From Ligula intestinalis (taxonomy: Eukaryota; Platyhelminthes; Cestoda; Diphyllobothriidea; Diphyllobothriidae), in assembly GCA_036362985.1 (NCBI GenBank), contig JAYGXS010000004.1, forward strand, positions 15,285,884-15,349,883: a stretch of DNA of 64,000 nucleotides, read 5' to 3'. The notes below the pieces were generated by a model. It had not been told where the DNA came from, ran no database searches, and saw only the letters and a list, made by a program, of their open reading frames with translations. How positions within the stretch are numbered: the stretch's first letter is position 1; the number at the start of each line of letters is the position of its first letter. Shown in pieces: positions 11,960-23,084 of this stretch. The position numbers were made by a program, and so were the translations under genes.

Positions 11960-14900
11960 CATGTGATGAGTTTAATCACACTTGGATCGATATTACCCGT
12001 TCAACTTTTCGCTCATATGGAATCCACCAATACGGGAGAAAGTCGACTGCCACAACAGTCATCCGCGCCCGATCCCACGTCCGGTTTTCTTCGCGGTGTG
12101 TTGAAACAAGGTGCAGGTATTTGAGGGAAGAGGGCGAGTGCAGTAGATGTGGTGCAAGTCTACCATCACTTAGAACAAATAAATGCGCAATTTATCGTCT
12201 CTGCAACTTCATGTTTGGAAATAATCAGTGGACCTCGTCGAAGCCGACGGCCGGAATTCCGATGTAGGAGTTTTTGAGTATGATAATACATAAATAAGCT
12301 AGCGTATGCATCACGCGTCTTCTATTGATTGGCTGCGTTTGTTATTCTTTGAAGAGGGTAGAAGGCTCATTCTTGGTTACTCCAAACTACAAAGAAAGCA
12401 CCGGAGCGAATCCTTTAAGGCCCAGTCCGTAAATTGATAAGAATACCTGAACTGAACTCCATAAGCTACTGCGAAGAACCATGTTGTATTCAAAACCTGC
12501 TAACCGACAATAAGAAGTATGTAACAACGTAACTATTTACCATCCTCAAAGCACAGGTACCAGAGGCGTTGGCTGACCAATGAGATAGTTGAGGATGAGG
12601 GAGAGAGAAAGAGAGTTGGAAAAAGAGCTGCAAAACCTCTGACTGACACAGGAGCCAGTAGGCAACAGAAAGTTCTTTTAGTGATTCAGTGACGATGCTG
12701 CTGAGAAAAAGAGCATCTGGTCGGCCAAGAAGAGGACCTGAAAACAGCAGGCAAAAAATTTCTAAGGAAAGTTATCTTATGGGCTGCCATTAGGAAGATC
12801 ATTTGGACCTAGGCCAGTAAGTAAGATGGACAAGAACAGCAGCAGATTGCCTTCCATGCACTTATTATGGGCTTTATATATTTTCAGAGGCATTCATAAT
12901 GGATAATGTTTATAATAAGATAAATAAATTGTGTCTTTATGGAAAGAAGTCATGGCAACCGAGAGTCATGAGAAGAGTTGCGGCGGAAACCAGCGACTCG
13001 AAGGGTATCAAAACTATGCAAAGTTGAAGGGGATCTAATAAAAAATTTTGATATAAAAGCTTCTGATGCTTTGAGTAGTTGGACATTATTTGTTGACAAA
13101 AGCCAAAGAATGCATGTAAGCATCATCTTCAGTTAAAGGCGAGATATATTTATCATGAACTTCTTGTTAAGAAATAAAGAGTTTGGCAGGCTTGCAGTTA
13201 AAACTGTTTTAAATGCCTTAAATATTTCGTCCTCAGTCCTCCTTAGTGAGACTCAACTCGTCTTCATGCTGAGTGGCCTTTGAGTTTAAATATCGTTAAA
13301 GAACGGGGTTTGAGTAATTGGGGTTATGAAATAAAAAAACTGCGCCCGATAACTTTAGAGAATTTGATTTTTTCGTTTTCGTGAGTAACTAAAGCTTGGT
13401 CTGAATAAAAATTTCGACCAAATTAAGTTAAGTGGTTCAAAATGTCAAGACTACGCTCCAAGCCAGTTGGTGCTTTCAGCATTGATGGAAAACATTCTGA
13501 CCAATATGCGCAGGAAGGTGTTCGAAATCTCTTAAACGCGAGATATTTTCAGCATCTTCCAACTCCACACGTCCTACACCCTTTTTGGGGGTCTGCTCTG
13601 AGCAGCTAGCAATTTCGGCCAGTTTATTTAAAACAATGTCGCCGGTGCACTCAGTGAACAGTTAATACGGCATAAGAAAGATAATTTTTGTTGTATGCTT
13701 TATAAAAATAAGCCAGTCTGAACGCCGAAGCACAATCTTGGCCAGATAACACAAATGAATATGCACATAAAAATAACTGATTGAGTTGATGGCTGACTCA
13801 AAATAAAATTAGAACAGATAAATATAGGGCTGAAGACCCACGCAAGTCAACGCAAATGTATGCGAATTGGAATTTTTAACAGTAAAAATATCAAATGCAC
13901 TGCTCCAGTGATGCTTTACATTTTACTTGTGAACAAACCCTCTGCCCGGCTAACAAATGTTTTAAACTGTAGGTTTTTTTCATATCTAATTAAAATTTCA
14001 AGTGCCAGGAGTTAATTCATCCGGGAATTCATATTCACTTAACAAACAGTTGATATAGCACATGGTAAAACCAGTTGGAAACGCAAATGGAGGACCTTTA
14101 ATAAAAATTTGCCTATGTCCGTTTTTTAAAATGTTGCTTTACGTCAGCAGCTAAGAGGATGATAATTTATGCGTGAATGTACCTGTAAAGTCCACTGATG
14201 TAGCAATCAGGTCCTCTCCTGTCCTTTTGCATGTAACCAATTGAGACTGACTAGGCAGCTGCATGAATACTGACCTTAACCAGATATTAATCATCCGCAT
14301 GAAGATATAATGTTTCACAGAAATTGTAGGGATGTTAGGTTGAACCACGGAACCTTGGAACTGTAATTTTTTTGTCCAGGCAATTTGTAACAATTATCAC
14401 GATGTCTCAAACTTCTACAAAAAAACTACATACTAGAATCGCAGGAAACTTGGGTCACTAAATTCGCTTATTGATTCCTTAAGCTGGAAAACCAATTAGA
14501 ATTCGCATACACAGGGTTTCCCAAAAAATCTATACACGTTTTAAATTAACGATTATCCGGACCGAGGGGACAGTATCATGATTGGTATTCAGGACAATGT
14601 GTAGAAAATGCAGATTTTTCAACAACACTTTTGTGGAGTGAGGAGGTCAAATTCAAATTAAATGGTTTTATCAACCGCCACAACTGAACTTATTGGGGAC
14701 CTAAGAATCCACATGTTATTGTCGGCCAGCATGTCAATTAACGGGGAATTACAGTGTCTTGCAGCTTATCATCAAGATGAGAAATTTGATGTTTTATTTT
14801 TTGACGATACTGTTACCTGTTCAATGTGCCTGTACTTGCTTAAATAGTCTGTTATCGCAAGGGTTCAAGGGAATTTTTTTATGGTGTGTGCAATTCCACT

Positions 14901-15060
14901 TTTCCCGTTATTAGCAGTATCTGGATCAAAATGGACGTCAGTTTGAAAAACATGCAGTTAAAAAAAAAATTGATACTAACAGATATTTTTACCATTATTT
15001 ATATCATAAAATAATAATAAACGTGAATTTTGCACTTATTTAAAATGTTTATACTTTTTT
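11960..15060. other. AT-rich region with no recognised gene
   Basis: No family-level match, hammerhead, tRNA-like sequence or long repeat was seen. Open frames are short and of biased composition. Confidence 0.45.
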
Positions 15061-15067
15061 TGGACAC

Positions 15068-15068
15068 A

Positions 15069-15129
<61 letters not shown>
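15068..15129. repeat. (CT)n(TA)n microsatellite
   Basis: A CT dinucleotide run passes into a TA run that abuts the hammerhead repeat starting at 15130. Confidence 0.95.
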
Positions 15130-15130
<1 letters not shown>

Positions 15131-15155
15131 CAGTAAGTGGGGTATGACAGCATCT

Positions 15156-15217
15156 GGGGTAACTTGATACAGAACTGTTTCGGGCTTATTAGCCTTCATC
15201 AGCCAAGCATAACCCTG
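15156..15217 (-). ncRNA. Hammerhead ribozyme, type I, complete
   Basis: Minus strand: CUGAUGA (15196-15202), stem II GGCU/AGCC, CGAAAC (GAAA at 15178-15181), a 2-bp stem III (AC with GU around AGUUCU) and the cleavage triplet GUA. Stem I is CUUGG with UCAAG, an internal loop UAUG/UU and an outer GGGU/ACCC stem. Such a stem I loop normally docks with loop II and raises activity. The pair next to the core in stem II is A opposite C, the one weak point. Confidence 0.85.
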
Positions 15218-15243
15218 AACACCAGCTGGTTGGACAACACAAA

Positions 15244-15643
15244 NNNNNNNNNNNNNNNNNNNNNNNNNNNNNNNNNNNNNNNNNNNNNNNNNNNNNNNNN
15301 NNNNNNNNNNNNNNNNNNNNNNNNNNNNNNNNNNNNNNNNNNNNNNNNNNNNNNNNNNNNNNNNNNNNNNNNNNNNNNNNNNNNNNNNNNNNNNNNNNNN
15401 NNNNNNNNNNNNNNNNNNNNNNNNNNNNNNNNNNNNNNNNNNNNNNNNNNNNNNNNNNNNNNNNNNNNNNNNNNNNNNNNNNNNNNNNNNNNNNNNNNNN
15501 NNNNNNNNNNNNNNNNNNNNNNNNNNNNNNNNNNNNNNNNNNNNNNNNNNNNNNNNNNNNNNNNNNNNNNNNNNNNNNNNNNNNNNNNNNNNNNNNNNNN
15601 NNNNNNNNNNNNNNNNNNNNNNNNNNNNNNNNNNNNNNNNNNN
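15244..15643. other. Assembly gap (400 N)
   Basis: Exactly 400 unknown bases sit inside the hammerhead repeat, at the point where the unit changes orientation. The round number suggests an arbitrary or estimated gap; further repeat units are probably missing or collapsed. Confidence 0.98.
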
Positions 15644-15954
15644 ACCCCCAGATGCTGTCATACCCCACTTACTGCTATTATGACTTGGCCAGAATCGGCC
15701 TGGCAGGCGGTCACCCGTTGGGGACCTCTGACCACCACACGAACTTTGTTTAGTTAGGAAGCCTATTGGATCGGTGTTCGCACATTTCTCAGTGAATATA
15801 TACCCGATCAGCAATGACAGCAAATGGCAGGTGGTGAGGCGCTGATGAACTGCGGTTTGATGAAGTGTATATGACCCATCTGATAGACTCCAGCGGTGAA
15901 CCAACTGCGCCGTCTGTGAGTGCGTTTGTTTGTGTTGTCCGACTAGCTGGTGTT

Positions 15955-16017
15955 CAGGGTTATGCTTGGCTGATGAAGGCTAATAAGCCCGAAACAGTTC
16001 TGTATCAAGTAACCCCC
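15955..16017 (+). ncRNA. Hammerhead ribozyme, type I, complete
   Basis: Plus strand copy of the motif at 15156: CUGAUGA at 15970-15976, GAAA at 15991-15994, GUA at 16002-16004 with predicted cleavage after 16004. Stem I CUUGG/UCAAG and outer GGGU/ACCC are kept; the internal loop is UAUG opposite UA. Confidence 0.85.
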
Positions 16018-16061
16018 AGATGCTGTCATACCCCACTTACTGATATATATATATATATATA

Positions 16062-17396
16062 AGGTTTCCACAAAGTCTTGATTCATAGGAATTTGAATAT
16101 TTTATTTATTTATGTTATTTTATGGGGATGGCAGAGTCCCATGATTAGTCAACAGCGCTTTGGCTCTCAGCGCAGCTGCAGCACAATGTTACGCGCCGTG
16201 GCTTAAAAACGCGTCAATTGTTATCGATTTTTCGTTCTATCTGATCGGACCGTGAAATTTGACGCCTTCTTGCTATTTGCACTGAATAAATAACCTGGAG
16301 CCTTTTTCTGTGACTGACTTGCAATCTTGCATTCTGACTTGCTGACTCGCTCTGCTTGCTCTCACGTGCTCTGTGTCTCAATACACGCTGTTCGAGTGAC
16401 AATTTTTCTGTTGTTTTCACTCCGTGGGCGTCGGGACTTAGCGGGTAGTTGGGCGTTCGTCTAGTACCAGTGCGGGTCCTCCGCAGATTAAAGTATGGCT
16501 CTGTTTAAAGAAGAAAGAATCGAGTTGGTACTATTAAGTGGACGAGAAGGATGGTCTTATCGTAAAATCACCGATGAATTTAACCTTCGATACCCTGATC
16601 GGCAACCTATCTATTTGACTGCCGTCGGGAAATCGGTCACGAAGTTTCAAGAAAAAGGCAGTGTCTTGGACAAAGCACGTTACGGGCGACCGAAGTCTTC
16701 AGACAAAACGAATGAGGTTGTCATAGCCATGATTGCAGCTAGCCCAAAGAAATTACTTTGTCGGACATCCATGGAGTTGGGTGTTCCAAGTTCAACTATC
16801 CACAAAATCCTGGTAGAGCAGACGTTCCATCCGTACAAATTTCAGATATTGCATCACTTAAATGAAGACGACCCCGATAGACGAATGCAGATGTGGGAAT
16901 GGTTTTCAGGTTAATTGGATGAGAATATCAATTTTACTTAAGCCCTTTTGTTGTTCAGCGACGAAGCTTTGTTTTGTATGTTAATGGTGAAGTAATCAGA
17001 CATAATCTCCGATACTGGTCTCTAGACAATCCACATTGAATGGATCTATCCAAACAGCAAGGCTGCCAAAAGGTGATGGTGTGGTGTGGTTCGTGGAAAG
17101 CTCATGTGCTAGGACCCTTTTTCTTTGATGAACATGTAACTGGTGAGACTTATCTGAAGATTGAAAATCATAACCACTTGAGACAACGCATTATCAGTCA
17201 GTGTGCTGAAATCAACGGCAATACACACCTTTTCGATCGACTGCACCAGAATTTAGCATGGCGCATCAAATTATGCATTCAAACAAATGAAAATCATTTT
17301 AAAAATGTAATTCCTTAACATTATAGTTAAATAAAATTGTTTTGTTCTAAAGGTATGTATTTATCCCCTATGTACTTAGACTTCGTGGACACCCTG
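16062..17396 (+). mobile_element. Tc1/mariner-type DNA transposon, internally deleted
   Basis: The ends are imperfect inverted repeats: AGGTTTCCACAAAGTCT at 16062 matches, with a few changes, the reverse complement of the right end, CAGGGTGTCCACGAAGTCT. TA borders both ends (16060-16061 and 17397-17398), as expected for this superfamily's target duplication. The left border is the TA run of the hammerhead repeat, so the transposon inserted into or beside that microsatellite. At ~1.3 kb it is near normal length for the group, but the transposase frame is broken and shortened. Confidence 0.8.
16495..17318 (+). pseudogene. Tc1/mariner-superfamily transposase, decayed
   Basis: The N-terminal 139 codons (16495-16914) are open and hold a helix-turn-helix DNA-binding region (GREGWSYRKITDEF, then GVPSSTIHKIL) ending in LNEDDPDRRMQMWEWF, a block common in this transposase family. 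Beyond a stop and frame shifts, the first catalytic aspartate block FSDEA lies at about 16954, then NGEVIRHN and RYWS, and from 17040 a frame with KVMVWCG and GPFFFDEHVTGETYL. The following frame jumps from LKIENHN to LRQRII, which belongs near the C-terminus. The segment that should hold the second and third catalytic acidic residues is missing, so the protein could not have cut DNA. Confidence 0.85.
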
Positions 17397-20130
17397 TATG
17401 TGTAGCTTACCTCGTTAGATACACTTACACCGATCGGTAACATGATTTAGTCTTACCATTTTGCTTTCGAAATCTCTTTGGAGCCACAAAAACAGCCGCT
17501 TAACGGCTAGTATATCATAAACAGAAGGCATTACCAACAAGGAGGGCTGGAATAATTATTTGAACCTTATTCACAGTCATCAGCCAGCAACACGCAATCC
17601 CAGATTTTGTGTCACCGGAAATTCGCACTCATACCGTTTTAGCGACATTTCCAACACTAGACATTGTGCTACAGATTTTTAGCTCATCGGTATCGCTTAG
17701 GAATAAGGTGAATGGTAAATAGCCGCTAACCCATCGGTGACAGGATCTACTAACCTCTCTCTTGGACTCCAACGGTTGCCGCATAGCCATTAGTTATATC
17801 AGCAGAAGCGCATTACTGACACCGACAGTGGGAAGATATAGCAGGTAAATCAGAAGTAAAATTCACGATACTGCTGCAGAACCTCATTCAATACTAAAAA
17901 GGTGAAAAGTTCAATGGTCATATTTTTATGTTTAATTTAAGTGGTGTGTAAAACAAATTTCGTGAGTAAGCCAGTCATCGACCGCTTCTTGCATGTTAAT
18001 GTCATTGTTGTCTTTTCCTTCTCTTCCTATTCAGTAGGTATGAGCACCATTTTTATGACTGATAGACTATTCAAAAATAATTCCTGGATATCACAGCGGT
18101 AAATGATTAAGAATATGATCGACAAAAACCTGTTTCAGTCACATTCATTACAGCTCCTTTTCTAAAGCATTATTCATACAGATCTTCAGCAAGTAGTTTC
18201 ATAATGAAAGGTGTTACTGTAAGCCAACTACCAAGATGAATGCATACTCTAATGTAGCATATGCGAAATGCGTTTTAACAATGGACGTTCTTTGAAATTC
18301 CGTTCAGATACCCGGTGGCTAATTTCATGCAGTTCAAGTGCCCATATATAAATATGATTTAAAAATATGTGTCAGTAACAACTATGACAGCTTCTTTTGC
18401 AAAGGAAGTTTCAGAAATGCACCTCATAAACCTCCAGTCCAGGCATTTTCTCATACGTACACGGTGGTGAGAGGGGTTTTGGGGGTGAGGATATAGGAGA
18501 AGCAGTGGAAGAAATTTGTAGAAGTAAGTTTAAATCGGAAAAATGTAGTTGAATATTTTTTAACCGCGGGGGCTGCGAGTAAGTTGTGCAGCATGTAAAT
18601 TGAAGGTGTGCATGGCCCTTCGCGCCACGGACTTTACAAATATTACTCCAGAACGAGAAGTTGGACTTCACATAAGTTGAATTAGATGACTTCCAAGCAA
18701 AGTCAAGGAATTTCAACAAACCTGCATTTTGATAATCTGGTTTTTCCGAAATATGCCAAACAATAATATAGAATAGGAAAATCTACAGCTAAAAATTGCT
18801 AACATTTCTAAATACAATAAAATAAAAATACATATTGCAGTAATTAAAGCATATTTCACTACTCATCCTTATGCTCCACCCATAAAATCCCTTATAACCA
18901 CCTTTTTCGTGGGACAATCAGCTAAGACAAGGGGTACATGGGGTGCAATACGTAAAATAATTTTGACGCTTGTTTTTTTAAAGGAAATTGCTTTAGACGA
19001 TAAGGAAGCATAAAGATGAGGAAAGGTGTTGCTCTTAGCCAACCACGAAACGAAATACGTACTCTCATTTAGTAATTGCAACCAAAGTTTTAACAGAGGG
19101 CTGTTTTCCGAAATCCTTTTCACTTAACGTAGAATTAAATTTATGCGTTTAATTTTCCGAAAGCACTGTACACACGTTCCTGCAATGAAGACGCAACCAA
19201 GGCCATAGACTTGAAGAATGGCCCCTAAACATTTTTTTTTGCAATTTCGGTTATCTTATCATACACTGATACGGGACTTTTTCACAAATAAGAAACATTC
19301 CGCAAATGAATGCAATTTTTAACAGATGGGTCACTTTCCTTTTCAATTCAACGTTACACTATTTCGAAAGAGCAGTTGAAAACGCATTTTTTTGGAACAT
19401 TTTCATTAGGCCACCACTGTTATATTGAGAAGGAATTTGTGAGCTGTGAAAGGACCATATTTGTCTCGGGGCGGGACTGGTAAAAGCCCTCAAATTTTAA
19501 TCATCCATGTTATTTTAATGGCTTGATTATGCATTGCCGAAAACATGTGGTTGAACCTTGACTTTTCAAGCGTTGCATAGCTAGTTACGCAGAAGATATT
19601 ATTTTGTATCAACTATGGTGATCGCAAAAAGCGGTTTCCCTGGTGTCAACGATAAAACTATTGTTATGTGATGCTTTGGGTATTTTGGATCTATTCTGCA
19701 AAAGTACAGTGTTTTTACCGTCTTATTTGTAGCCTTTAGCCAACTTTGGCTTTCGCATCACTTCGAGCTGAAATTAATTCCGATTGTGTTGTTTTTAAAC
19801 CGTGTTATAGGGCACTTAAAAGCATCGCTTTCAACCTTGCTAAAGCAAAATTTACCATTTCATGATAGCATTAAATTATACCCATTTCTCCTACTGCACT
19901 TACTATGCACGAGTAATTACGACAACATCAAAGGTGCGTAGGCCAAGGAAAAACTAGGCAAGAAAAGACAATCAGTGGTCTTAGTGGGCAAAAATGGGAA
20001 AATTACTATGCGGCATGCAATCCGAGCAGATATTAGAGAGGAACAATCAGCCTTCCTATTCAGAATTCGTGGATTTCATAAACTGCAGTAAATTGACCCA
20101 GATGTAATTCAAATCACGGCTCCCAGTTTA
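17397..20130. other. AT-rich region with no recognised gene
   Basis: Nothing in either strand could be assigned. At 17570-17600 the minus strand has CUGAUGA and a GGTTCAAAT that faintly echo the 368-bp repeat, too weak to annotate. Confidence 0.45.
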
Positions 20131-20132
20131 GG

Positions 20133-20222
20133 CAGCGTGGTTAAATTGGCAAGAGCATTGACTGTACTCAAGCAATGTCTTGGATGGCGTGGTTTCGAAT
20201 ACCACTGAGGCTACCGAGGGCT
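20133..20222 (+). repeat. tRNA-derived SINE-like sequence
   Basis: GTGGTTAAATTGGCAAGAGC resembles an A box and GTGGTTTCGAATACCACTG contains a B box inside a self-pairing T arm (GTGGT/ACCAC). Spacing is close to that of a tRNA gene. No anticodon arm is convincing. Confidence 0.5.
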
Positions 20223-20403
20223 TCACAAGTGGACCAATGCTATGTTTTTAAACTGCCAAAACTTTCTACTAAGTAAATAGACCTTGTAGTCATTTTGTGG
20301 ATTCTATATTGATTGCTTACAAAATTTTGATTGGGTTGTCAGATTACTAAGGCAAAATTTATATATATATATATATAGCAGTAAGAGGGGTATGACAGCA
20401 TCT

Positions 20404-20466
20404 GGGGGTAACTTGATACAGAACTGTTTCGGGCTTATTAGCCTTCATCAGCCAAGCATAACCCTG
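20404..20466 (-). ncRNA. Hammerhead ribozyme, type I, complete
   Basis: Minus strand: CUGAUGA at 20445-20451 and GAAA at 20427-20430, with the same stems I, II and III and GUA cleavage triplet as at 15156. All core bases are kept. Confidence 0.85.
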
Positions 20467-20823
20467 AACACCAGCGGGTCCTTAAACACAAACAAACGCA
20501 CTCACAGACGGCGCAGTTTGTCCACCACTGGTGTCTATCAGATGGGTCATAAGTACTTCATCGAACCGCAGTTAATCAGCACCTCGCCACCTACCATTTG
20601 CTGTCACTGCTGATCGGGTATATATTCACTCAGGAATGTGCGAAAACCAATCGAATAGGCTTCCGAAGTAAACAAAGTTCCTGTGGTGGTCAGAGGTTCC
20701 CAACGGGTGACCGCCTGCCAGGCCGATTCCGGCCAAGTCATAATAGCAGTAAGTGGGGTACGGTGGACCAACTGCGCCGTTTGTTTGTTTGTGTTTGTTT
20801 GTGTTGTCTGACCAGCTGGTGTT

Positions 20824-20886
20824 CAGGGTAATGCTTGGCTGATGAAGGCTAATAAGCCCGAAACAGTTCTGTATCAAGTTACTCCC
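20824..20886 (+). ncRNA. Hammerhead ribozyme, type I, complete core
   Basis: Plus strand: CUGAUGA at 20839-20845, GAAA at 20860-20863, GUA at 20871-20873. Stem I CUUGG/UCAAG is intact; the outer stem GGGU/ACCC is disturbed (GGGUA against ACUCCC), which may reduce activity. Confidence 0.8.
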
Positions 20887-21035
20887 AAATGCTGTCATAC
20901 CCACCCCCTTACTGCTATTATGACTTGGCCGGAATCGGCCTGGTAGGTGGTCACCCGTTGGGGACCTCTGACCACCACACGAACTTTGTTTACTTCGGAA
21001 GCCTATTCGATCGGTGTTCGCACATTCCTGAGTGA

Positions 21036-21070
<35 letters not shown>
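21036..21070. repeat. (TA)n microsatellite
   Basis: A TA run with one GT interruption ends hammerhead repeat locus 2. Confidence 0.9.
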
Positions 21071-21094
21071 CAATAAGATGTGGTATAATTGATC

Positions 21095-21195
21095 TCAAGG
21101 CCCCGGTGGGGACCTCACAGCTCACTTACCTAGTGTTGGCCGCACTAAAGCCTTCACCTTGATGTTTTTGGTTCGGATCTCACCAAGGCGGCCGA
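21095..21195 (+). repeat. tRNA-derived SINE-like sequence
   Basis: A degenerate A box (CAGCTCACTTACCTAGTGTTGG) precedes the B-box-like GGTTCGGATCTC by a tRNA-like distance. Placement right after the TA run suggests a separate insertion. Confidence 0.4.
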
Positions 21196-21884
21196 TATTT
21201 TCACAAACGGACTAAACGAATTTCTTTGAAAAAATGAATTGTACTTGTTCATTTAATTTGATTGCATAAACTCCTCATCAGAACAAATAGATTAAATGGA
21301 GAAGTGAAATTACCACAGAAAAGTTCTAAAAACGGAGAAAAACGAAGCACACGCCTGGGTTGGAGGGAAATAGCGTTACGTCAGGTCCTACTGTAAGGGG
21401 GAAGGTCGGGTATGGCTACGTCCTGCGTGTAAGTGATGATGTACCGAACTAGTAAGTTTCCATATAGCCGGATGCTGGACTAGTGATCTATTGCTGTTTC
21501 TGATGGTTAGGGCCATTGCTTACAAAGGGGGTGAGCTCTCCGTTTGGATTGCAGCAATCAAATAGATGAGTCTGTTCTTTTATTAGGCCAGTAATGCAGG
21601 CCGCAAAACCAAAATGATCGGTGGTTGTGGTGGTGGTGGAGAGTTTCATACGCCGTTATTTTGCGAGAGTTACAAGGTCCGCAATTATGTTGACGTCTGT
21701 ATAGAATGATTTATATCGATGCATGCTGTAGGACAAAATTTTTACAGTTCTTTTATGCGCTTACACCAGGACAGGTCCAGCTGTTTACTGCTGCCTCGTC
21801 GCCGAGAGATTCCATGGTGAAATCCATCCGTTAAATGCTTTAGACGTTCTTTCAATTTCTTCGATGGAGACAGAAATAAGTGAT

Positions 21885-22112
21885 ATGCTGTTCACTGGGG
21901 ATTCAAACCTTGGAGATATCAGAGCTTGCAAGTTTCAGTCAAGTTAGCTCGTCCATTTCGTTTTCTTGACTGCTGCAACCTGTTGTTTCCTTTGGTCTCC
22001 ACCAAAAGGATTGTTGACCTCCTTGTTATCAATGATTTTCCTCGCCTTACTAGAGATAGGCTTTGCGTCATTTGCTATCAGTACAACGAATTTACTGTGG
22101 TACAGTTTCAGG
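21885..22112 (+). pseudogene. Possible LINE endonuclease fragment
   Basis: One frame gives FTGDSNLGDI, resembling the GDFNLPDI block of LINE apurinic-type endonucleases. After a frame change, LVSTKRIVDLLVIND recalls the PTR..NILDLVLTN block that normally follows at this distance. Both blocks are degraded. If correct, it is a remnant of a CR1/jockey-like LINE such as the one at 26226. Confidence 0.35.
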
Positions 22113-22842
22113 GAGCATAATTCCTGCTCCTTTTCAACGCGTTAAGTTTTCTAGTCTTTTATCTAAAAAAACAATGAAAGTGTCTACGTTTATAGCAGTT
22201 ATCAGAAGAGTGGATGCATAGTCACGTAGGAAAGTCGTATACGTGACACCTACATAACTGAATCTTATTTCTTTTCGTAGTATACCACCCATGGCAGGTA
22301 CTGTATTCCAGTTTGAAAGGTCACCAGCTCCTCGTAAACACATTTAATCGTTTGTGATGGCAGAAAAAGGATTAAGGTTTATTTTTGGACGCGACTCTTG
22401 ACTTTCCTTAGTCTAGGTAAGTACGAAAATTCTTGCATCCAGTTTGCATCGACTATTATGCATGTCGGACAAACCAAATATATCATAACCTAACATATAT
22501 ATTGATACTCGAGGTTTAGGTTGTGCGTGGGCTTAAAAATAAGCGACTTCAATAGTACGAAGAACATAAAATTGCTTGTATGGTGGTTTTTACCCCATAT
22601 ACCATAACCTTACATTCTCCCTTAATTGCTTAGTCCGTGGACGGTTTCGTATTAGCAGAATGAGAATTCGAGGGTACCATTAATAATTCTGAAAAAATAG
22701 CCTTTTTGTTAATGAGATGCTTAAGACTACCAGACAAGAAATAAACTTCCCAGCCTCCATTATTTTTTCGGCCCGTCTACTTTTGTCTATTTGACTGCCT
22801 CAAGGCACCTAAAAATAAGCAGGCGCTGTAAGCCGACTTACC

Positions 22843-22993
22843 GCAATACTCGATATTTTCGATAGCAACATATCGGACAGCGAGCACGTGACTGTATCGT
22901 AGATCTTCAAACCAACTCACTAACTCCGGATTTAGCTTTCTGTCAGACGACGGAATGATATCTTTTGAGATCACGTCCCTTTCTACTTCACTT
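22843..22993 (-). other. Candidate host exon or unassigned coding piece
   Basis: A minus-strand frame with a charged, globular-looking composition (VERDVISKDIIPSS, NPELVSWFEDLRYS, AVRYVAIENIEYC) ends at GCG followed by GTAAGTCGG, a good splice donor. On the upstream side there is only a weak TCAG acceptor. The protein family is not recognised. It may be chance; the donor match and composition are the only support. Confidence 0.2.
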
Positions 22994-23084
22994 CCACTCA
23001 ACCTGACATTTGAGACTATTTAATTTTTGCAACGAGTCAAATACGATGAAAAGGAGAATCGTTTAGATCCTTACTTTCTATCAG

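Larger units (their letters stand above)
15130..16042. mobile_element. Retrozyme-like hammerhead repeat locus 1 (interrupted by gap)
   Basis: The left part is a repeat unit in minus orientation. After the gap, a full unit lies in plus orientation. The sequence ACCCCCAGATGCTGTCATAC occurs at 15644 and again at 16012, giving a monomer period of 368 bp. Each unit carries one hammerhead and no coding sequence. Both outer edges are TA runs. Head-to-tail units with one type I hammerhead per ~170-400 bp are the mark of metazoan retrozymes, whose RNA is self-cut and circularised. A PLE terminal repeat is the alternative. Confidence 0.7.
20378..21036. mobile_element. Retrozyme-like hammerhead repeat locus 2
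   Basis: A full unit in minus orientation runs from GCAGTAAG at 20378 to the same sequence at 20746, again exactly 368 bp. At about 20761 the sequence flips into a partial plus-oriented unit that starts inside the monomer, passes its hammerhead and ends in a TA run near 21036. There is no coding sequence. The order minus unit, junction, plus unit is the same as at locus 1. Confidence 0.75.

Noticed and set aside
14999..15904. Long minus-strand open frame across the gap region
   Set aside because: Most of it is unknown bases read through; the rest is hammerhead repeat and TA run.
17575..17605. CUGAUGA on the minus strand with a GGTTCAAAT nearby
   Set aside because: Lacks G before AAA and a stem II; resemblance to the 368-bp unit is only a few bases.
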